Shown: in pieces, positions 16,692-26,292 of the stretch | Numbering within the stretch: position 1 is the stretch's first letter | How the letters are laid out: each line of letters starts with the position of its first letter | Notes under the pieces: model-generated | Database searches by the model: none | What the model was told of the DNA's origin: nothing | Seen by the model: only the letters and a program-made list of their open reading frames with translations | DNA from: Nonlabens sp. Ci31 | GTDB lineage: Bacteria; Bacteroidota; Bacteroidia; Flavobacteriales; Flavobacteriaceae | Assembly (NCBI RefSeq): GCF_012974865.1 | Contig: NZ_CP043633.1 | Span: 2,539,501-2,603,500 of the forward strand | Direction of reading: 5' to 3' | Length of the DNA: 64,000 bases | Translations under genes and position numbers: made by a program

Positions 16692-19109
16692 ATGTCTGAT
16701 ATGAACACTACCAATTTGGAATACAATCAAAACGTTTCTTTAAAAGATCAGATCTATCAATACTTGAGGTACTGGCCTTGGTTTCTACTAAGCGTGATTG
16801 TTTTTCTTTCCGTGGGTAAAGTGTATTTAAGATACGCAACAAACGAATACAAAGCCACAGCTAAAATACTGATAAAAGATACTCAAGGTGGTGGCGGTCT
16901 TTCTGAACTTTCTGCTTTAGGTGACCTGGATGTATTGGGCAACTCGTTTAATACGGTTGAAAATGAGATAGAGATTTTACAGTCGAATAGATTGATCAAT
17001 CAAGTGGTAGAAAACTTGGATTTAAATATTGTTTATACGCGAACAGGAAATATTAAGACTACTAATATTTACAAGCAAAGCCCGGTCAAACTAACTTTGT
17101 TGGATGATGCAGCTGGTTATATGATGAAAGAATCTATTTCTTTGATCATACAACCAGTAGATGAGCAATCCTTTAAAATAAAGCTTCAAGATGCAAATAA
17201 GTACGAGAGTCATTCGTACGGAGCGGAGTTTAGCATAGAGGGTTTAAACCTTGTATTAGTTCCCAATAATCCGTTCCTTTTAGGTTTAGAAATAGAACAA
17301 CCAGAAGAAGTTAAGGATTGGGAGGAACTTTATATTACGATCAACCCGATATTTAAAACAACTAAGTCCATCAAATCAAAGCTTACAGTAACAAAAGCTG
17401 ATAAACGGGGGAGTGTATTGGAATTAGGTCTTATAGACCCTATAAAAGAAAAAGCAGAAGACCTGCTCAATAATTTGGTTGTGGTGTTTAATCAAGATGC
17501 TATTAAAGATAAAAATGAAGTAGCTCAGAATACCGCTCAATTTATAGACGAACGTTTAGCGGACATTCAAAAGTCTTTAGATAGTTTAGAAAGAGGTATT
17601 CAACGCTTTAAGACATCAGAAAACTTAACCGATCTAGTAGCGGAATCGGCGCTGAATTTACAATCTTCTGCTGGTATAGGTAGAGAGGTTATAGAGGTGG
17701 AGACCCAATTAAAAATAGCAGAGTTGCTTCAAGTTAAATTAGAAGCAGATCAATTTGACTTTATACCAGAAAATGTGGGTTTAGAAAGTTTAGACCTTCA
17801 GCAGGCCTCTGCTAAATACAACGTCTTGATACAAGAATATTTGAGGTTTAAAGAAAATGCCACTTCAGACAATCCAGTATTGAGAAGATTAAGTAATGAA
17901 ATAGTAAGTTCAAAAGAGGCCATTTTATTATCCTTGAACAACGTTATTAATTCTATCAGAATACAAAAGCAAAGCCTGAATAAAGAGCTCAATAGAGTTT
18001 CTGGTAAAATAGCTAATGTTCCAGAAAATGAAAGGGTTAATAGAGATATTGAAAGAGACCGAGTAGTGGTGGAAGCCGTTTACTTATTACTGAATCAAAA
18101 AAGGGAAACTACAGCCATTTCGCTCGCTGTTACCGCCCCTAAAGCAAAAATAGTAGACTACGCCTTAGCACCTCTAGAGCCGGTTTCTCCAAAACAGAAA
18201 ATAGTTTATTTAGCCATGTTGATGTGGGGTTTATTGTTTCCAGGAGCAATAGTCTACGCAAGATCTATTTTTTACAATAAAATAGAATCCAGATCTGATG
18301 TAGAACGCGGTTTACCTAACAGTACCATTCTCGGAGAAATACCAAAATTAGATAAAGACAGTATTGATTACATTCAATTAAACGATAGATCTATTTTAGC
18401 AGAGTCGTTTAGGATCATTAGGACCAACCTTCAGTACAAGCTCAATGCGATCAATCATGACCATACTAAAGTGGTGTTAGTTACGTCAACCATTAAAGGG
18501 GAAGGAAAAACCTTAGTGGCTTATAATCTCGCGAACACCTTTTCTTACAGTGGAAAAAAGGTACTGTTGATAGGGGCAGATATTAGAAATCCACAACTTC
18601 ACAGGTACTCTGATAAAGTGTCAAAAAGAACTCCTGGAGTGACAGAATTTCTTACCGATGACCATTTAAATCTAAAAGACCTGACCATTACTTCATCAAC
18701 AAACCCAAATTTAGATATTCTTTTATCAGGCGCTATTCCACCTAATCCAGCAGAGTTATGGATGCAAGACAGGACCAAAACCTTATTTGATGAGGCTAAA
18801 GAAAACTATGATCTCGTGATTGTTGATAGTGCACCTACTATATTAGTAACAGATACGCTACTGATTAATAAATATGCAGATGTAACTGCTTATGTCACGC
18901 GAGCTAATTATACAGATACTTCGTTATTAGAATTCGTTGCTGATACTATTGAAGATGGTAAGCTGAGTAATGTGGCAGTAGTAGTGAATAATGTGAAGTT
19001 AGTTAACTTTGGGTACGGTAATAAATATGGCTACGCTTACGGTATAGAAAAAAAGACTTTTTGGAATACTTTTATGAGTAGATTTAAAAAGAAGCGCAGC
19101 TTTGAGTAA
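16692..19109 (+). CDS. Wzc-like polysaccharide co-polymerase with BY-kinase domain
   Basis: An 805-residue inner-membrane protein: a Wzz-like N-terminal domain after a first membrane segment near residues 30-48, a long periplasmic coiled-coil region (about 270-460), a second membrane segment near 505-525 and a cytoplasmic BY-kinase. The kinase has Walker A STIKGEGKT (about 599-607), Walker A' LLIGADIRNP and a C-terminal tyrosine cluster GYGNKYGYAYG. Autophosphorylation of such a cluster controls polymer length; the convergent YwqE-type phosphatase is the likely antagonist. It starts the base after wza and ends at an intrinsic terminator. Confidence 0.92.
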   Translation: MSDMNTTNLEYNQNVSLKDQIYQYLRYWPWFLLSVIVFLSVGKVYLRYATNEYKATAKILIKDTQGGGGLSELSALGDLDVLGNSFNTVENEIEILQSNRLINQVVENLDLNIVYTRTGNIKTTNIYKQSPVKLTLLDDAAGYMMKESISLIIQPVDEQSFKIKLQDANKYESHSYGAEFSIEGLNLVLVPNNPFLLGLEIEQPEEVKDWEELYITINPIFKTTKSIKSKLTVTKADKRGSVLELGLIDPIKEKAEDLLNNLVVVFNQDAIKDKNEVAQNTAQFIDERLADIQKSLDSLERGIQRFKTSENLTDLVAESALNLQSSAGIGREVIEVETQLKIAELLQVKLEADQFDFIPENVGLESLDLQQASAKYNVLIQEYLRFKENATSDNPVLRRLSNEIVSSKEAILLSLNNVINSIRIQKQSLNKELNRVSGKIANVPENERVNRDIERDRVVVEAVYLLLNQKRETTAISLAVTAPKAKIVDYALAPLEPVSPKQKIVYLAMLMWGLLFPGAIVYARSIFYNKIESRSDVERGLPNSTILGEIPKLDKDSIDYIQLNDRSILAESFRIIRTNLQYKLNAINHDHTKVVLVTSTIKGEGKTLVAYNLANTFSYSGKKVLLIGADIRNPQLHRYSDKVSKRTPGVTEFLTDDHLNLKDLTITSSTNPNLDILLSGAIPPNPAELWMQDRTKTLFDEAKENYDLVIVDSAPTILVTDTLLINKYADVTAYVTRANYTDTSLLEFVADTIEDGKLSNVAVVVNNVKLVNFGYGNKYGYAYGIEKKTFWNTFMSRFKKKRSFE

Positions 19110-19121
19110 AAGGCTGTAATT

Positions 19122-19859
19122 TTAAAGATCAAATACAAGCTTGTGGTTTTCCACAAGCTTTTTTATGGAGGAAATTTGTTTTTTCTTAATCTTAATTTCC
19201 TTAATCTTTTCCAAGTGAGATAATTTATGAGCATCAGTTCCCACGTACTCATACATTCCTTTATCCAAAAGTGATGTTGCTTTTGTAAAAGATTCCTCAC
19301 CATAATGATCTGATAGGGAGAGCAAGTTGAGTTGTAGTTCAAACCCTCGCTCCTTTAGATCTTTAATCTCATCTATTGATTTGATGTATCTATAGCGTTC
19401 TGGATGCGCTAATATAGGAATCAAAGGCTTTTGACACATTTTAAACACCAATTCTTCCAAATGTTCAGGACGTTGAAAATAGGACAACTCTGTAAGTAGG
19501 TAGTTCTTATGAAGACACAGGTAGTTGCTTTTTTCTATAATTTCACCAAACTGCCCGTCCATCATATATTCTGATGCGGTATTTAAGATAAAGTCCCTTG
19601 CATCTGTAGGCTCTAAAGCTAACTTTGTTTCTTGGAAATTAGCCGTAATTTTAGCAACATCATTAAGGTAATAATCTTCCATGGTATGTGGTGTAGCGAT
19701 AGCATTCTTTACACCTATGGCCTTCATGCCTTTAATCATCTCTAAAGTAGTATCTAGATCAGGTGAGCCATCGTCCATCCCTGGTAACAGATGATTGTGA
19801 ATGTCGGTAATACCATCTAAAAGGTCTATCAGATGAATAGATTTATTAAAAAAGATCAT
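19122..19859 (-). CDS. YwqE/CpsB-type PHP-family tyrosine phosphatase
   Basis: A 245-residue PHP-domain protein with metal-binding motifs DIHNHLLPGMDDG (about 18-30), ATPH, the HPERY block and a final GTDAH. In Gram-positive bacteria this family (CapC/CpsB/YwqE) dephosphorylates the tyrosine cluster of BY-kinases. Its position tail to tail with the wzc-like gene, 12 bp apart, supports that role. The last codons carry the hairpin that terminates the opposing capsule operon. It is 3 bp from the TPR gene and probably co-transcribed with it. Confidence 0.88.
   Translation of the reverse strand: MIFFNKSIHLIDLLDGITDIHNHLLPGMDDGSPDLDTTLEMIKGMKAIGVKNAIATPHTMEDYYLNDVAKITANFQETKLALEPTDARDFILNTASEYMMDGQFGEIIEKSNYLCLHKNYLLTELSYFQRPEHLEELVFKMCQKPLIPILAHPERYRYIKSIDEIKDLKERGFELQLNLLSLSDHYGEESFTKATSLLDKGMYEYVGTDAHKLSHLEKIKEIKIKKKQISSIKKLVENHKLVFDL
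19137..19166 (+). terminator. Terminator of the wza-wzc operon, inside the ywqE-like gene
   Basis: A perfect 10 bp stem, AAGCTTGTGG/CCACAAGCTT with a TTTT loop, followed by a T run. It lies inside the last codons of the convergent phosphatase gene. Confidence 0.85.
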
Positions 19860-19862
19860 GAA

Positions 19863-21245
19863 TTAAAGTTTTAGAAGCTGTTGTACTTCTTGCATTTCAT
19901 ATTCAACAGGGAATAATTCTTCCATGATCATGATGTATTCCGAATTTCTTTTTAAAGCATTTTGTAAATGAAACTTTCCTTTTAGCAGATCTGCTTTTTT
20001 TAGATAAAGTCCAGCGAGTCTGTATTCCAGTTCCACTTCTTCTGGATAGAATTCTAATCCGCTTTCTATATTAGAAATAGCAGTATCTATTTCACCTAGA
20101 TGGAGGAGGAGGTCACACCTGTTAATCCAGGTAGAAAGTTCATAATTACCTAGCTCTATAGCTCTGCGATAACCGTATTCTGCTTCTTCTACAAAATTAA
20201 GCCTTCTATTGATAGAGGCATACTTGGTCCAGTACAGCGCATTATCTGCATCTATCTCCGTGGCTTTCTCTATATAATTGAGGGCTTTTTGATAATCCAG
20301 CCTTTTGGTATAAAAGCTTACTATAGATAACCATCCTTTATCAAGTAAAGGATCTTCTTTAACGCATTGTTTGAAGTATTTAATAGCGTTTTCGTCAACA
20401 CCTAATTTTTCAAAACATTTCCCCAATCGCAAATAGGCAAATGAGGTAGGGTCGTCTAGTGTAAGTGTAATTTGATAATTTTCAATAGCTTCATTATACC
20501 TGCCTAATTTCTCTAGAACTTTACCTTTTTCTAAATATGCTCCTACAAAATGATCGTCAGAAATAATAGCAAATTCAAATGCTGAAAGAGACTTTTCATA
20601 CATTTTTAGGTCAAAATATTGTTTACCTACTTGATGCCATGCCACTTCACTATAAGGGTTCTTATCGAGAAATAGATTTAAGAAGTCTATAGCTTGCTGG
20701 TGTTCTTGTAGGAAATCAAAACAATAAATAATATTGTAAAGTGCCGAGTAGTCAGTGTCGTCCAGCTCTAAGCACTTCATGAAATTCACCTTTGCATTGG
20801 AATAATCTTCAATAAAAAGAAATTCCATTCCTATTAAATTATAGACATCTGCTTGATCTAGGGTAAGGTCCAAAGCCGTTTTAAGCAGCTCTATAGCCTT
20901 ATCATGGCGTTCTGTCTTTGAAAAGATATTAGCCTTTTGAATATAGATTTCAGAATTTTGTGGTTCGATTTCAAAAAGCTCATTGAGAACCTGCTCTGCT
21001 TGAGAAAACTGATTGTCAAATATATACACCTCTGCTTTAAAGAGCCTTAAGTTAACCGCAGTTGGGTGCTGAGAAATCCCTAGACTTATGGCTTTACGAG
21101 CCAATACCATTTTACCTTCTTCTAGGTAATGTTCAATGATTTGATCAAACTCGTCACTGTCAAAGAATCCAACTTCGTTAGATTTTAACATGAGTTCAAA
21201 TTTTTGGATGCTTAAATCTCCATCACTGTTTAAGTCAAATTGCAT
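19863..21245 (-). CDS. Tetratricopeptide-repeat protein
   Basis: A 460-residue soluble protein made almost entirely of TPR units (about twelve, with recurring A-Y-x-x-G-x-x-x and L-G-R-Y-x-E-A-I elements) and no signal peptide. It is acidic and conserved in general form in Flavobacteriaceae. It precedes the YwqE-type phosphatase gene by 3 bp in the same direction, so the two are probably one operon. It is likely a cytoplasmic scaffold; the partner is unknown. Confidence 0.8.
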   Translation of the reverse strand: MQFDLNSDGDLSIQKFELMLKSNEVGFFDSDEFDQIIEHYLEEGKMVLARKAISLGISQHPTAVNLRLFKAEVYIFDNQFSQAEQVLNELFEIEPQNSEIYIQKANIFSKTERHDKAIELLKTALDLTLDQADVYNLIGMEFLFIEDYSNAKVNFMKCLELDDTDYSALYNIIYCFDFLQEHQQAIDFLNLFLDKNPYSEVAWHQVGKQYFDLKMYEKSLSAFEFAIISDDHFVGAYLEKGKVLEKLGRYNEAIENYQITLTLDDPTSFAYLRLGKCFEKLGVDENAIKYFKQCVKEDPLLDKGWLSIVSFYTKRLDYQKALNYIEKATEIDADNALYWTKYASINRRLNFVEEAEYGYRRAIELGNYELSTWINRCDLLLHLGEIDTAISNIESGLEFYPEEVELEYRLAGLYLKKADLLKGKFHLQNALKRNSEYIMIMEELFPVEYEMQEVQQLLKL

Positions 21246-21304
21246 ACGCAGAATATTAAGAATTCTAGTTCTACTAAGTTCAATTTTTTTGCCAAAGTCT
21301 CCGC

Positions 21305-21324
21305 AAAAACAAGATATCTCTTGT
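21305..21324 (-). terminator. Weak terminator after the class III aminotransferase
   Basis: Read on the minus strand, ACAAGA, a GATA loop and TCTTGT are followed by TTTTG. The stem is only six pairs, so it is a modest terminator candidate between the aminotransferase and TPR genes. Confidence 0.4.
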
Positions 21325-21347
21325 CAACAACTTATAAACAGATTGTT

Positions 21348-22538
21348 TTAAGAATGATGGGCATAAAACTCTTCGGTTACCTCTAGTAGTATTCTACAGG
21401 CAAAATCAATTTCAGAATTGGTAATGGTATAAGGTGGAGTCATTCTGATAGCTCGCTTTTCATAGAGTAATAAAAAGAAGATGACACCTCTGTTTCGGCA
21501 TTCATCCACTATTTGAGTAGTGAATTTATCGTCTGGGAGTAAGGCAATAAGCATAAGACCTTTACCTCTTACCTCTAAGATGTTTTTGTGTTGCAAGCTT
21601 TCGCGAAAGCGAGATTCCTTATCACGCATCTCTTCCATATAAGTGCCACCTTCTATTTCTGTAAGCGTGGCAAGTGCTGCTGCTGCAATGACTGGATGCC
21701 CTCCAAAAGTGGTTATATGGCCCAACATAGGCGATTGCTTGAAATAAGACATGTGTGCCCTGCTGGTAGTCAAAGCCCCTATAGGAAGACCGCCAGCGAG
21801 CCCTTTACCTGTGATGACCATGTCTGGAACGATATGGTGTTGCATGAAGTAAAACATACTTCCCGTGCGACCTATACCAGGTTGGATCTCATCTATAAGG
21901 AGTAAAGCGCCCGTTTCTTTACAACGTTTACTCAACTCCTGCATCCAAATGTTGCTTGGAATCTTAAATCCAGCGCCACCTTGAATACTTTCTATGATGA
22001 CTGCCGCGGTATTTGTAGTAATCAACTTCAGGTCTTGTAGACAGTTGAAGTTGATATGAGTAATGTCTGGTAGTAGGGGTCTATAAGGAGCTTTACGTTC
22101 TTCATAATCCATAAGACTTAGGGAACCCATCGTGTTCCCGTGATAGGCTTTTTTCATCGCGATAATCTGAGAACGTCCCGTCACACTGCGAGCCAGTTTT
22201 ATGGAAGCTTCAACAGCTTCAGTGCCGCTGTTGACAAGATAAGTGGTTTCTAATGGGGCGGGAAGTAGAGATGCGATTTTCTTGCACAATTGCACCGCCG
22301 GTTCTTGAGAAAATTCTCCATATACCATGACGTGCATATAAGTGTCGACCTGTTTTTTTATCGCTTCTGTGATGACTGGATGGCAGTGACCTAGTGGCAG
22401 GGCACTAACACCTGCTACCATATCTAAGTATTTGTGACCTTGTTTGTCATAAATATAATTTCCTTTTGCATGATCTATTTCTATTCCAGGAGCAAAAGGA
22501 GTTGTCTGTGCCTGATAATGGTAAAAATCATCCTTCAT
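21348..22538 (-). CDS. Class III PLP aminotransferase
   Basis: A 396-residue aminotransferase of the acetylornithine/ornithine/GABA group. It has SGTEAVEAS, the YHGNTMG block, IDEIQPGIGRTG, the Schiff-base Lys in ITGKGLAGGLPIGA and TTFGGHP. The exact substrate cannot be fixed from sequence. Its start overlaps the end of the OstA-like gene by 11 bp, so the two are coupled. The RFRES peptide near residue 306 is encoded by the dispersed palindrome. Confidence 0.85.
   Translation of the reverse strand: MKDDFYHYQAQTTPFAPGIEIDHAKGNYIYDKQGHKYLDMVAGVSALPLGHCHPVITEAIKKQVDTYMHVMVYGEFSQEPAVQLCKKIASLLPAPLETTYLVNSGTEAVEASIKLARSVTGRSQIIAMKKAYHGNTMGSLSLMDYEERKAPYRPLLPDITHINFNCLQDLKLITTNTAAVIIESIQGGAGFKIPSNIWMQELSKRCKETGALLLIDEIQPGIGRTGSMFYFMQHHIVPDMVITGKGLAGGLPIGALTTSRAHMSYFKQSPMLGHITTFGGHPVIAAAALATLTEIEGGTYMEEMRDKESRFRESLQHKNILEVRGKGLMLIALLPDDKFTTQIVDECRNRGVIFFLLLYEKRAIRMTPPYTITNSEIDFACRILLEVTEEFYAHHS
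21597..21611. repeat. Dispersed palindrome in the class III aminotransferase gene
   Basis: GCTTTCGCGAAAGCG, read in the third frame as RFRES, in a variable segment just before the small C-terminal domain. Confidence 0.85.
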
Positions 22539-24231
22539 TTTCTGCTTTCTTTTTTCTAATGCGATCAGGTGTGTCTGTAGCTCTTGTTTTTAGATCCTTT
22601 TCTTTTAACCTGGAATTCTCGTTGATTTCTAACTTTTTGTCTTGTTTGAAAAAGTCTTCTTCTAGTTTGGGTAAAGGGATCCCTTGAATAGGAACGAGTA
22701 CTGGGGCTGGTTGTCCTTTAAAAAGGTCTTCCTTTGTTGCGATCATTTCTTCTCCGCGCCAAATAAAGCCTCTTAAGCTACGCGCATTTTCGGGCAGCTC
22801 ATCTGGAGGATAGGTGATATCGTCAGGATTGTCAAAATTAGTAATAACGCTCATCTCCTTATCTTCAAAGAGGATCACCATTCTACCACTAGTTCCTTTA
22901 TTAATTCCTATGAGTTGCTGTTTTTCATTACGAGAATAAATAAGATTCTCTACATTTTTATTGATGTGAACGACCTCAAGTTCACTAGAGTCATTAAACT
23001 TTCCAATGAGTTCTTTTCCTTTAATTTGGTTAAAACCACCGCTACTATCTTGATCGATAATAAAAGCGTTGAAGAATACGTGCAAGCTATCGAGTTTCTC
23101 CGTTTGAGTATTGCTTTGAATATGTATGCTGTCTCCTGTCATCTGACTTTTACCGCTCCATAAAACAGGTTGAGTAATCATCTTAGTAAGTCCGGTACTT
23201 TGTCTGGTGATAATCGAGTCACACCTACCGCTCAAATCACTTTTAAACAGTCGCACATCATAAAACCCTCTTACAATTCTATCGTCTTCAGGGCCAGTGA
23301 CCATCAATTTATCGGCATGTATATAAAGACTGTCTTGATCTTGAATAGAAATAGCAACAGCTCTCTTGGTGATAAAAACAGAATCCTTTGCCCGATAAAC
23401 CTCGGCATAATGTCCTTTTATAACGGACTTATTTATGGTGTCGGTCACCACTATATGGTTAGTAGCACTGGCAAATGATCTTCCCCTATTAAAGTACAAA
23501 CTGTCTCCAGTTAGCGTACGATTGTTGTAATCTATTCTAGAGTTTTTAATAAAATAACCTTCATCTGCTCTGGTATCGTAAAAACCTCGTTCGCAATAAA
23601 CGGTACTGGTTTCTCCTTTTATGGTAGATGGTCCATACATATACGTGTGACCAGTTTCTGTATAAAAATTAAGGTGATCACTATCAATAGTATATTCTGG
23701 ATTGGTCACCTTTACATTTTCGAGAAATTGATATCTTTTCTCTGCAATAAAATAACGGCCTATCCTGCTTTTTAAAGTACTTGCAGTGTCTTTTACTGTT
23801 CCACCGCTTCGGTAATACGCCTGTTGTTTGGCACGATCAAAAAATAAGCTGTCTGTTTTTAAAGTAGTGCCAGGGTTTTTCATATCTACATTGCCACTGG
23901 CAAAAGCAAACTGCGTCTTACCGTTATACTCTGCATATTTAGAACTCATTCTTATAGAATCGCCTTGATTCATACGCACATTATCAAAGATCCTTATAAA
24001 ATTATCTTTCCGATAAAAAACAGCTCTATCGCACCACATTTCAATGCCTTTATGTTGTACATATACTTGATTGTTGCCATTTCCAGCATAAACAACTGCT
24101 CCAGGGAAAAGCGCTTCATTTATTTGACTAAAGCCTCCTCCAGTTACCTTTATCAAGGAATCGTTTGCTTGTGTCTGACCTATACAAAGGTGGACATTAC
24201 ATAAAATAAGAAGCCAAATTAAATTTTTCAA
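22528..24231 (-). CDS. OstA-like LPS export protein
   Basis: A 567-residue protein with an N-terminal signal peptide (LILCNVHLCIGQTQA) and repeated OstA/LptA-type beta-jellyroll units. Recurrent blocks include YAGNGNNQVYV, WCDRAVFY, YAEYNGKTQFA and LTGDSLYFNRG. Flavobacterial genomes carry such proteins in place of a small LptA, probably to bridge LPS across the periplasm. The C-terminus is charged and lacks a beta-barrel. The start codon is TTG: it gives the signal peptide directly, and a -7 element lies just upstream. Confidence 0.82.
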   Translation of the reverse strand: MKNLIWLLILCNVHLCIGQTQANDSLIKVTGGGFSQINEALFPGAVVYAGNGNNQVYVQHKGIEMWCDRAVFYRKDNFIRIFDNVRMNQGDSIRMSSKYAEYNGKTQFAFASGNVDMKNPGTTLKTDSLFFDRAKQQAYYRSGGTVKDTASTLKSRIGRYFIAEKRYQFLENVKVTNPEYTIDSDHLNFYTETGHTYMYGPSTIKGETSTVYCERGFYDTRADEGYFIKNSRIDYNNRTLTGDSLYFNRGRSFASATNHIVVTDTINKSVIKGHYAEVYRAKDSVFITKRAVAISIQDQDSLYIHADKLMVTGPEDDRIVRGFYDVRLFKSDLSGRCDSIITRQSTGLTKMITQPVLWSGKSQMTGDSIHIQSNTQTEKLDSLHVFFNAFIIDQDSSGGFNQIKGKELIGKFNDSSELEVVHINKNVENLIYSRNEKQQLIGINKGTSGRMVILFEDKEMSVITNFDNPDDITYPPDELPENARSLRGFIWRGEEMIATKEDLFKGQPAPVLVPIQGIPLPKLEEDFFKQDKKLEINENSRLKEKDLKTRATDTPDRIRKKKAENEG

Positions 24232-24251
24232 ATAGGTTTTTTTTCTGAGTT

Positions 24252-24259
24252 CAAAATTA
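24252..24259 (-). promoter_or_regulatory. -7 element of the OstA-like gene
   Basis: TAATTTTG on the minus strand, matching TAnnTTTG, 20 bp upstream of the TTG start. It implies a leader of about 15 nt. Confidence 0.5.
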
Positions 24260-24388
24260 CAACACCTGATCAGAAATGAGGCGGCTTTTATAGGAGCATT
24301 ATAGAGTTCGGTTTTTTACCTAAGTAAATCCAAGTCGCTATAAAAATATAATTCTTTTAGTTCAAGACTTGCAAAAGTTCGATAACTT

Positions 24389-25159
24389 TTAGTAATTACC
24401 CATAAACCAAGTGTCTGGCATGGTGTTTATGTTTTCATTGAAAACGGAAGATTTTGAAATGCTTCGCGTTCCTAAAGAACTTTCACTTAATTTGTTGATC
24501 TCGTAACGGATCAAATTCCAGCCTTCTTTAATTTTAAGGTTGTAGGAATCTGTCTTTAAATAGATTTCATCAGTACCATCTTCAAAAAGATGTTTAGTTT
24601 CTGATTCACCTTTAATAGAAAAAGGATCTTTTGCATAGATGTAATAATAATGATGACCAGTTTCTGCTACCGCATCTTTTGTTCCTATTACATAATTCAC
24701 AAAATTTTGACTAGAAGCAGGATAGATATAGTCATTTTCATTAGTGCCAATAACTTCAAATCTGTAATATTTACCAGCAAAAGCCAGTTTTGCTTCTTTT
24801 CCCGTAAATGATAAAATGTCAGCGTTAGGAAAACTTTCTAATGCATTGGTGTAGTTGAGTTCATAAGCTGCAATAGGAGAAGTGTTATAAGCTTCAAAAG
24901 CTTTTTTTGTTATTTGATCAAAATCCGTAGGCAGTTCGATTTTAAAACGTCCATCTTCTTTTAGTACCCCTGCAAATAAGGGCTCGACAAAATATCCCAT
25001 GATATTAATAGCGCCAGTGATGTCACTAGGGTTTTTAACGGTATCTTCTATGGTAAAAGCAGTACTTGAACTGGTTGGTTCAGGCACCTCTTTTTTGTCA
25101 GTTGACGTTCTACATCCTGCGATTGCTAGGAAGAGAAGTAGTAATAGAGGCTTGTACAT
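24389..25159 (-). CDS. Hypothetical lipoprotein
   Basis: A 256-residue protein with a lipoprotein signal ending IAGC (Cys16), followed by a Ser/Thr-rich linker and a beta-rich domain. No family is recognized. It contains GYFVEPLFAG near the start and a C-terminal WFMGNY. It overlaps the DUF6095 gene by one base and probably belongs to the murQ operon. Cell location (periplasmic face of a membrane) follows from the lipobox; function unknown. Confidence 0.75.
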   Translation of the reverse strand: MYKPLLLLLFLAIAGCRTSTDKKEVPEPTSSSTAFTIEDTVKNPSDITGAINIMGYFVEPLFAGVLKEDGRFKIELPTDFDQITKKAFEAYNTSPIAAYELNYTNALESFPNADILSFTGKEAKLAFAGKYYRFEVIGTNENDYIYPASSQNFVNYVIGTKDAVAETGHHYYYIYAKDPFSIKGESETKHLFEDGTDEIYLKTDSYNLKIKEGWNLIRYEINKLSESSLGTRSISKSSVFNENINTMPDTWFMGNY

Positions 25160-25392
25160 TATCTGGTTTTATTAGATTTGAACATGGAATCTAAAATCAA
25201 ATTGATTCCTTGAAAAATAAAAACTACCGCTAGGATGGCAAATGCTATTCCAGGTATTAAAAATATAATGGGATGCTCTGATCCAGCTCCTATATAAATA
25301 AGAATAGGGCCAGCAAAAATAAATAAAACACTTATCCCAAGTCGTTTAACTCCTCTTACGAGAACTTCTCTGTCAGTTGATGTTTGTTCCAT
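25159..25392 (-). CDS. DUF6095 family small membrane protein
   Basis: About 77 residues with two hydrophobic segments (about 18-38 and 42-64) joined by GAGSEHPIIF, matching the Bacteroidota DUF6095 pattern. The ATG at 25392 (MEQTSTD) is preferred over an in-frame TTG nine bases upstream. It sits between murQ (2 bp gap) and the lipoprotein gene. Function unknown. Confidence 0.75.
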   Translation of the reverse strand: MEQTSTDREVLVRGVKRLGISVLFIFAGPILIYIGAGSEHPIIFLIPGIAFAILAVVFIFQGINLILDSMFKSNKTR

Positions 25393-25394
25393 AG

Positions 25395-26210
25395 TTAACA
25401 AAGTCCTTGTTGAGCAATAGCATTTCTTACACTACCGTGATCGAGTAATAATTGACGTGCTAACTCATATTCAACTCCAGTCGCTTCCATTATCATACGT
25501 GTTCCGCGATCTACGAGCTTGTTATTACTTAACTGCATATCGACCATTTTATTACCTTTCACATGACCTAATTGTATCATGACGCTGGTACTGATCATGT
25601 TGAGAACCATTTTTTGAGCTGTTCCAGCTTTCATTCTACTACTGCCAGTTACAAATTCTGGACCTACAGTAACAGCAATAGGAAAGGAGGCTGCCTTATC
25701 TAACGGGCTTCCTTCATTGCACGTAATACATGCCGTAGTGATACCAATCGTATTGCAATGCTCTAATCCACCTATAACGTAAGGGGTGGTGCCGCTAGCC
25801 GCGATACCTATGACCACATCATTTCGATCGATGTGAAAGTTTTGTAGATCTTTAAAAGCTTGTTCAGAATCGTCTTCAGCATTTTCCACAGCCTTTCTTA
25901 TCGCTAGATCACCGCCAGCTATAAGACCTATAATTTTATCATCACTTACGCCAAAAGTAGGAGGACATTCACTAGCATCTAATATTCCTAGACGACCACT
26001 GGTCCCTGCGCCTATATAAAAAAGTCTGCCGCCAGTAGCCATTTTCTGGACAATAATAGGTATTAAAGCTTCTATTTTAGGAATCACTTTTTCCACTGCG
26101 GTCGCCACAGTTTGATCTTCCCTGTTCATGCTTTGTAACAGTTCTCTGGTACTCATCTTTTCCAGATCATTGTAATGAGAATCTTGTTCTGTAATTTTTT
26201 TAAATGTCAT
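25395..26210 (-). CDS. murQ: N-acetylmuramic acid 6-phosphate etherase
   Basis: A 271-residue SIS-domain enzyme with the MurQ signatures GAGTSGRLGILDASECPPTF, GIAASGTTPYVIGGL and SSRMKAGTAQKMVLN. It cleaves the lactyl ether of MurNAc-6-phosphate to GlcNAc-6-phosphate during cell-wall recycling in the cytoplasm. It is slightly shorter than the E. coli protein (about 298) but complete at both ends. It heads the murQ-DUF6095-lipoprotein cluster. Confidence 0.94.
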   Translation of the reverse strand: MTFKKITEQDSHYNDLEKMSTRELLQSMNREDQTVATAVEKVIPKIEALIPIIVQKMATGGRLFYIGAGTSGRLGILDASECPPTFGVSDDKIIGLIAGGDLAIRKAVENAEDDSEQAFKDLQNFHIDRNDVVIGIAASGTTPYVIGGLEHCNTIGITTACITCNEGSPLDKAASFPIAVTVGPEFVTGSSRMKAGTAQKMVLNMISTSVMIQLGHVKGNKMVDMQLSNNKLVDRGTRMIMEATGVEYELARQLLLDHGSVRNAIAQQGLC

Positions 26211-26292
26211 AAGAATAGTTTCACTTAGCTACAACAACTTGTGTAGTCTCAACTTTTTTTTTACAAAACCAAAAAGCGGAATGAATAATAGT

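Noticed and set aside
22915-23478. Plus-strand ORFs within the OstA-like gene.
   Set aside because: They lie antisense to a well-supported gene and show no protein-like composition.
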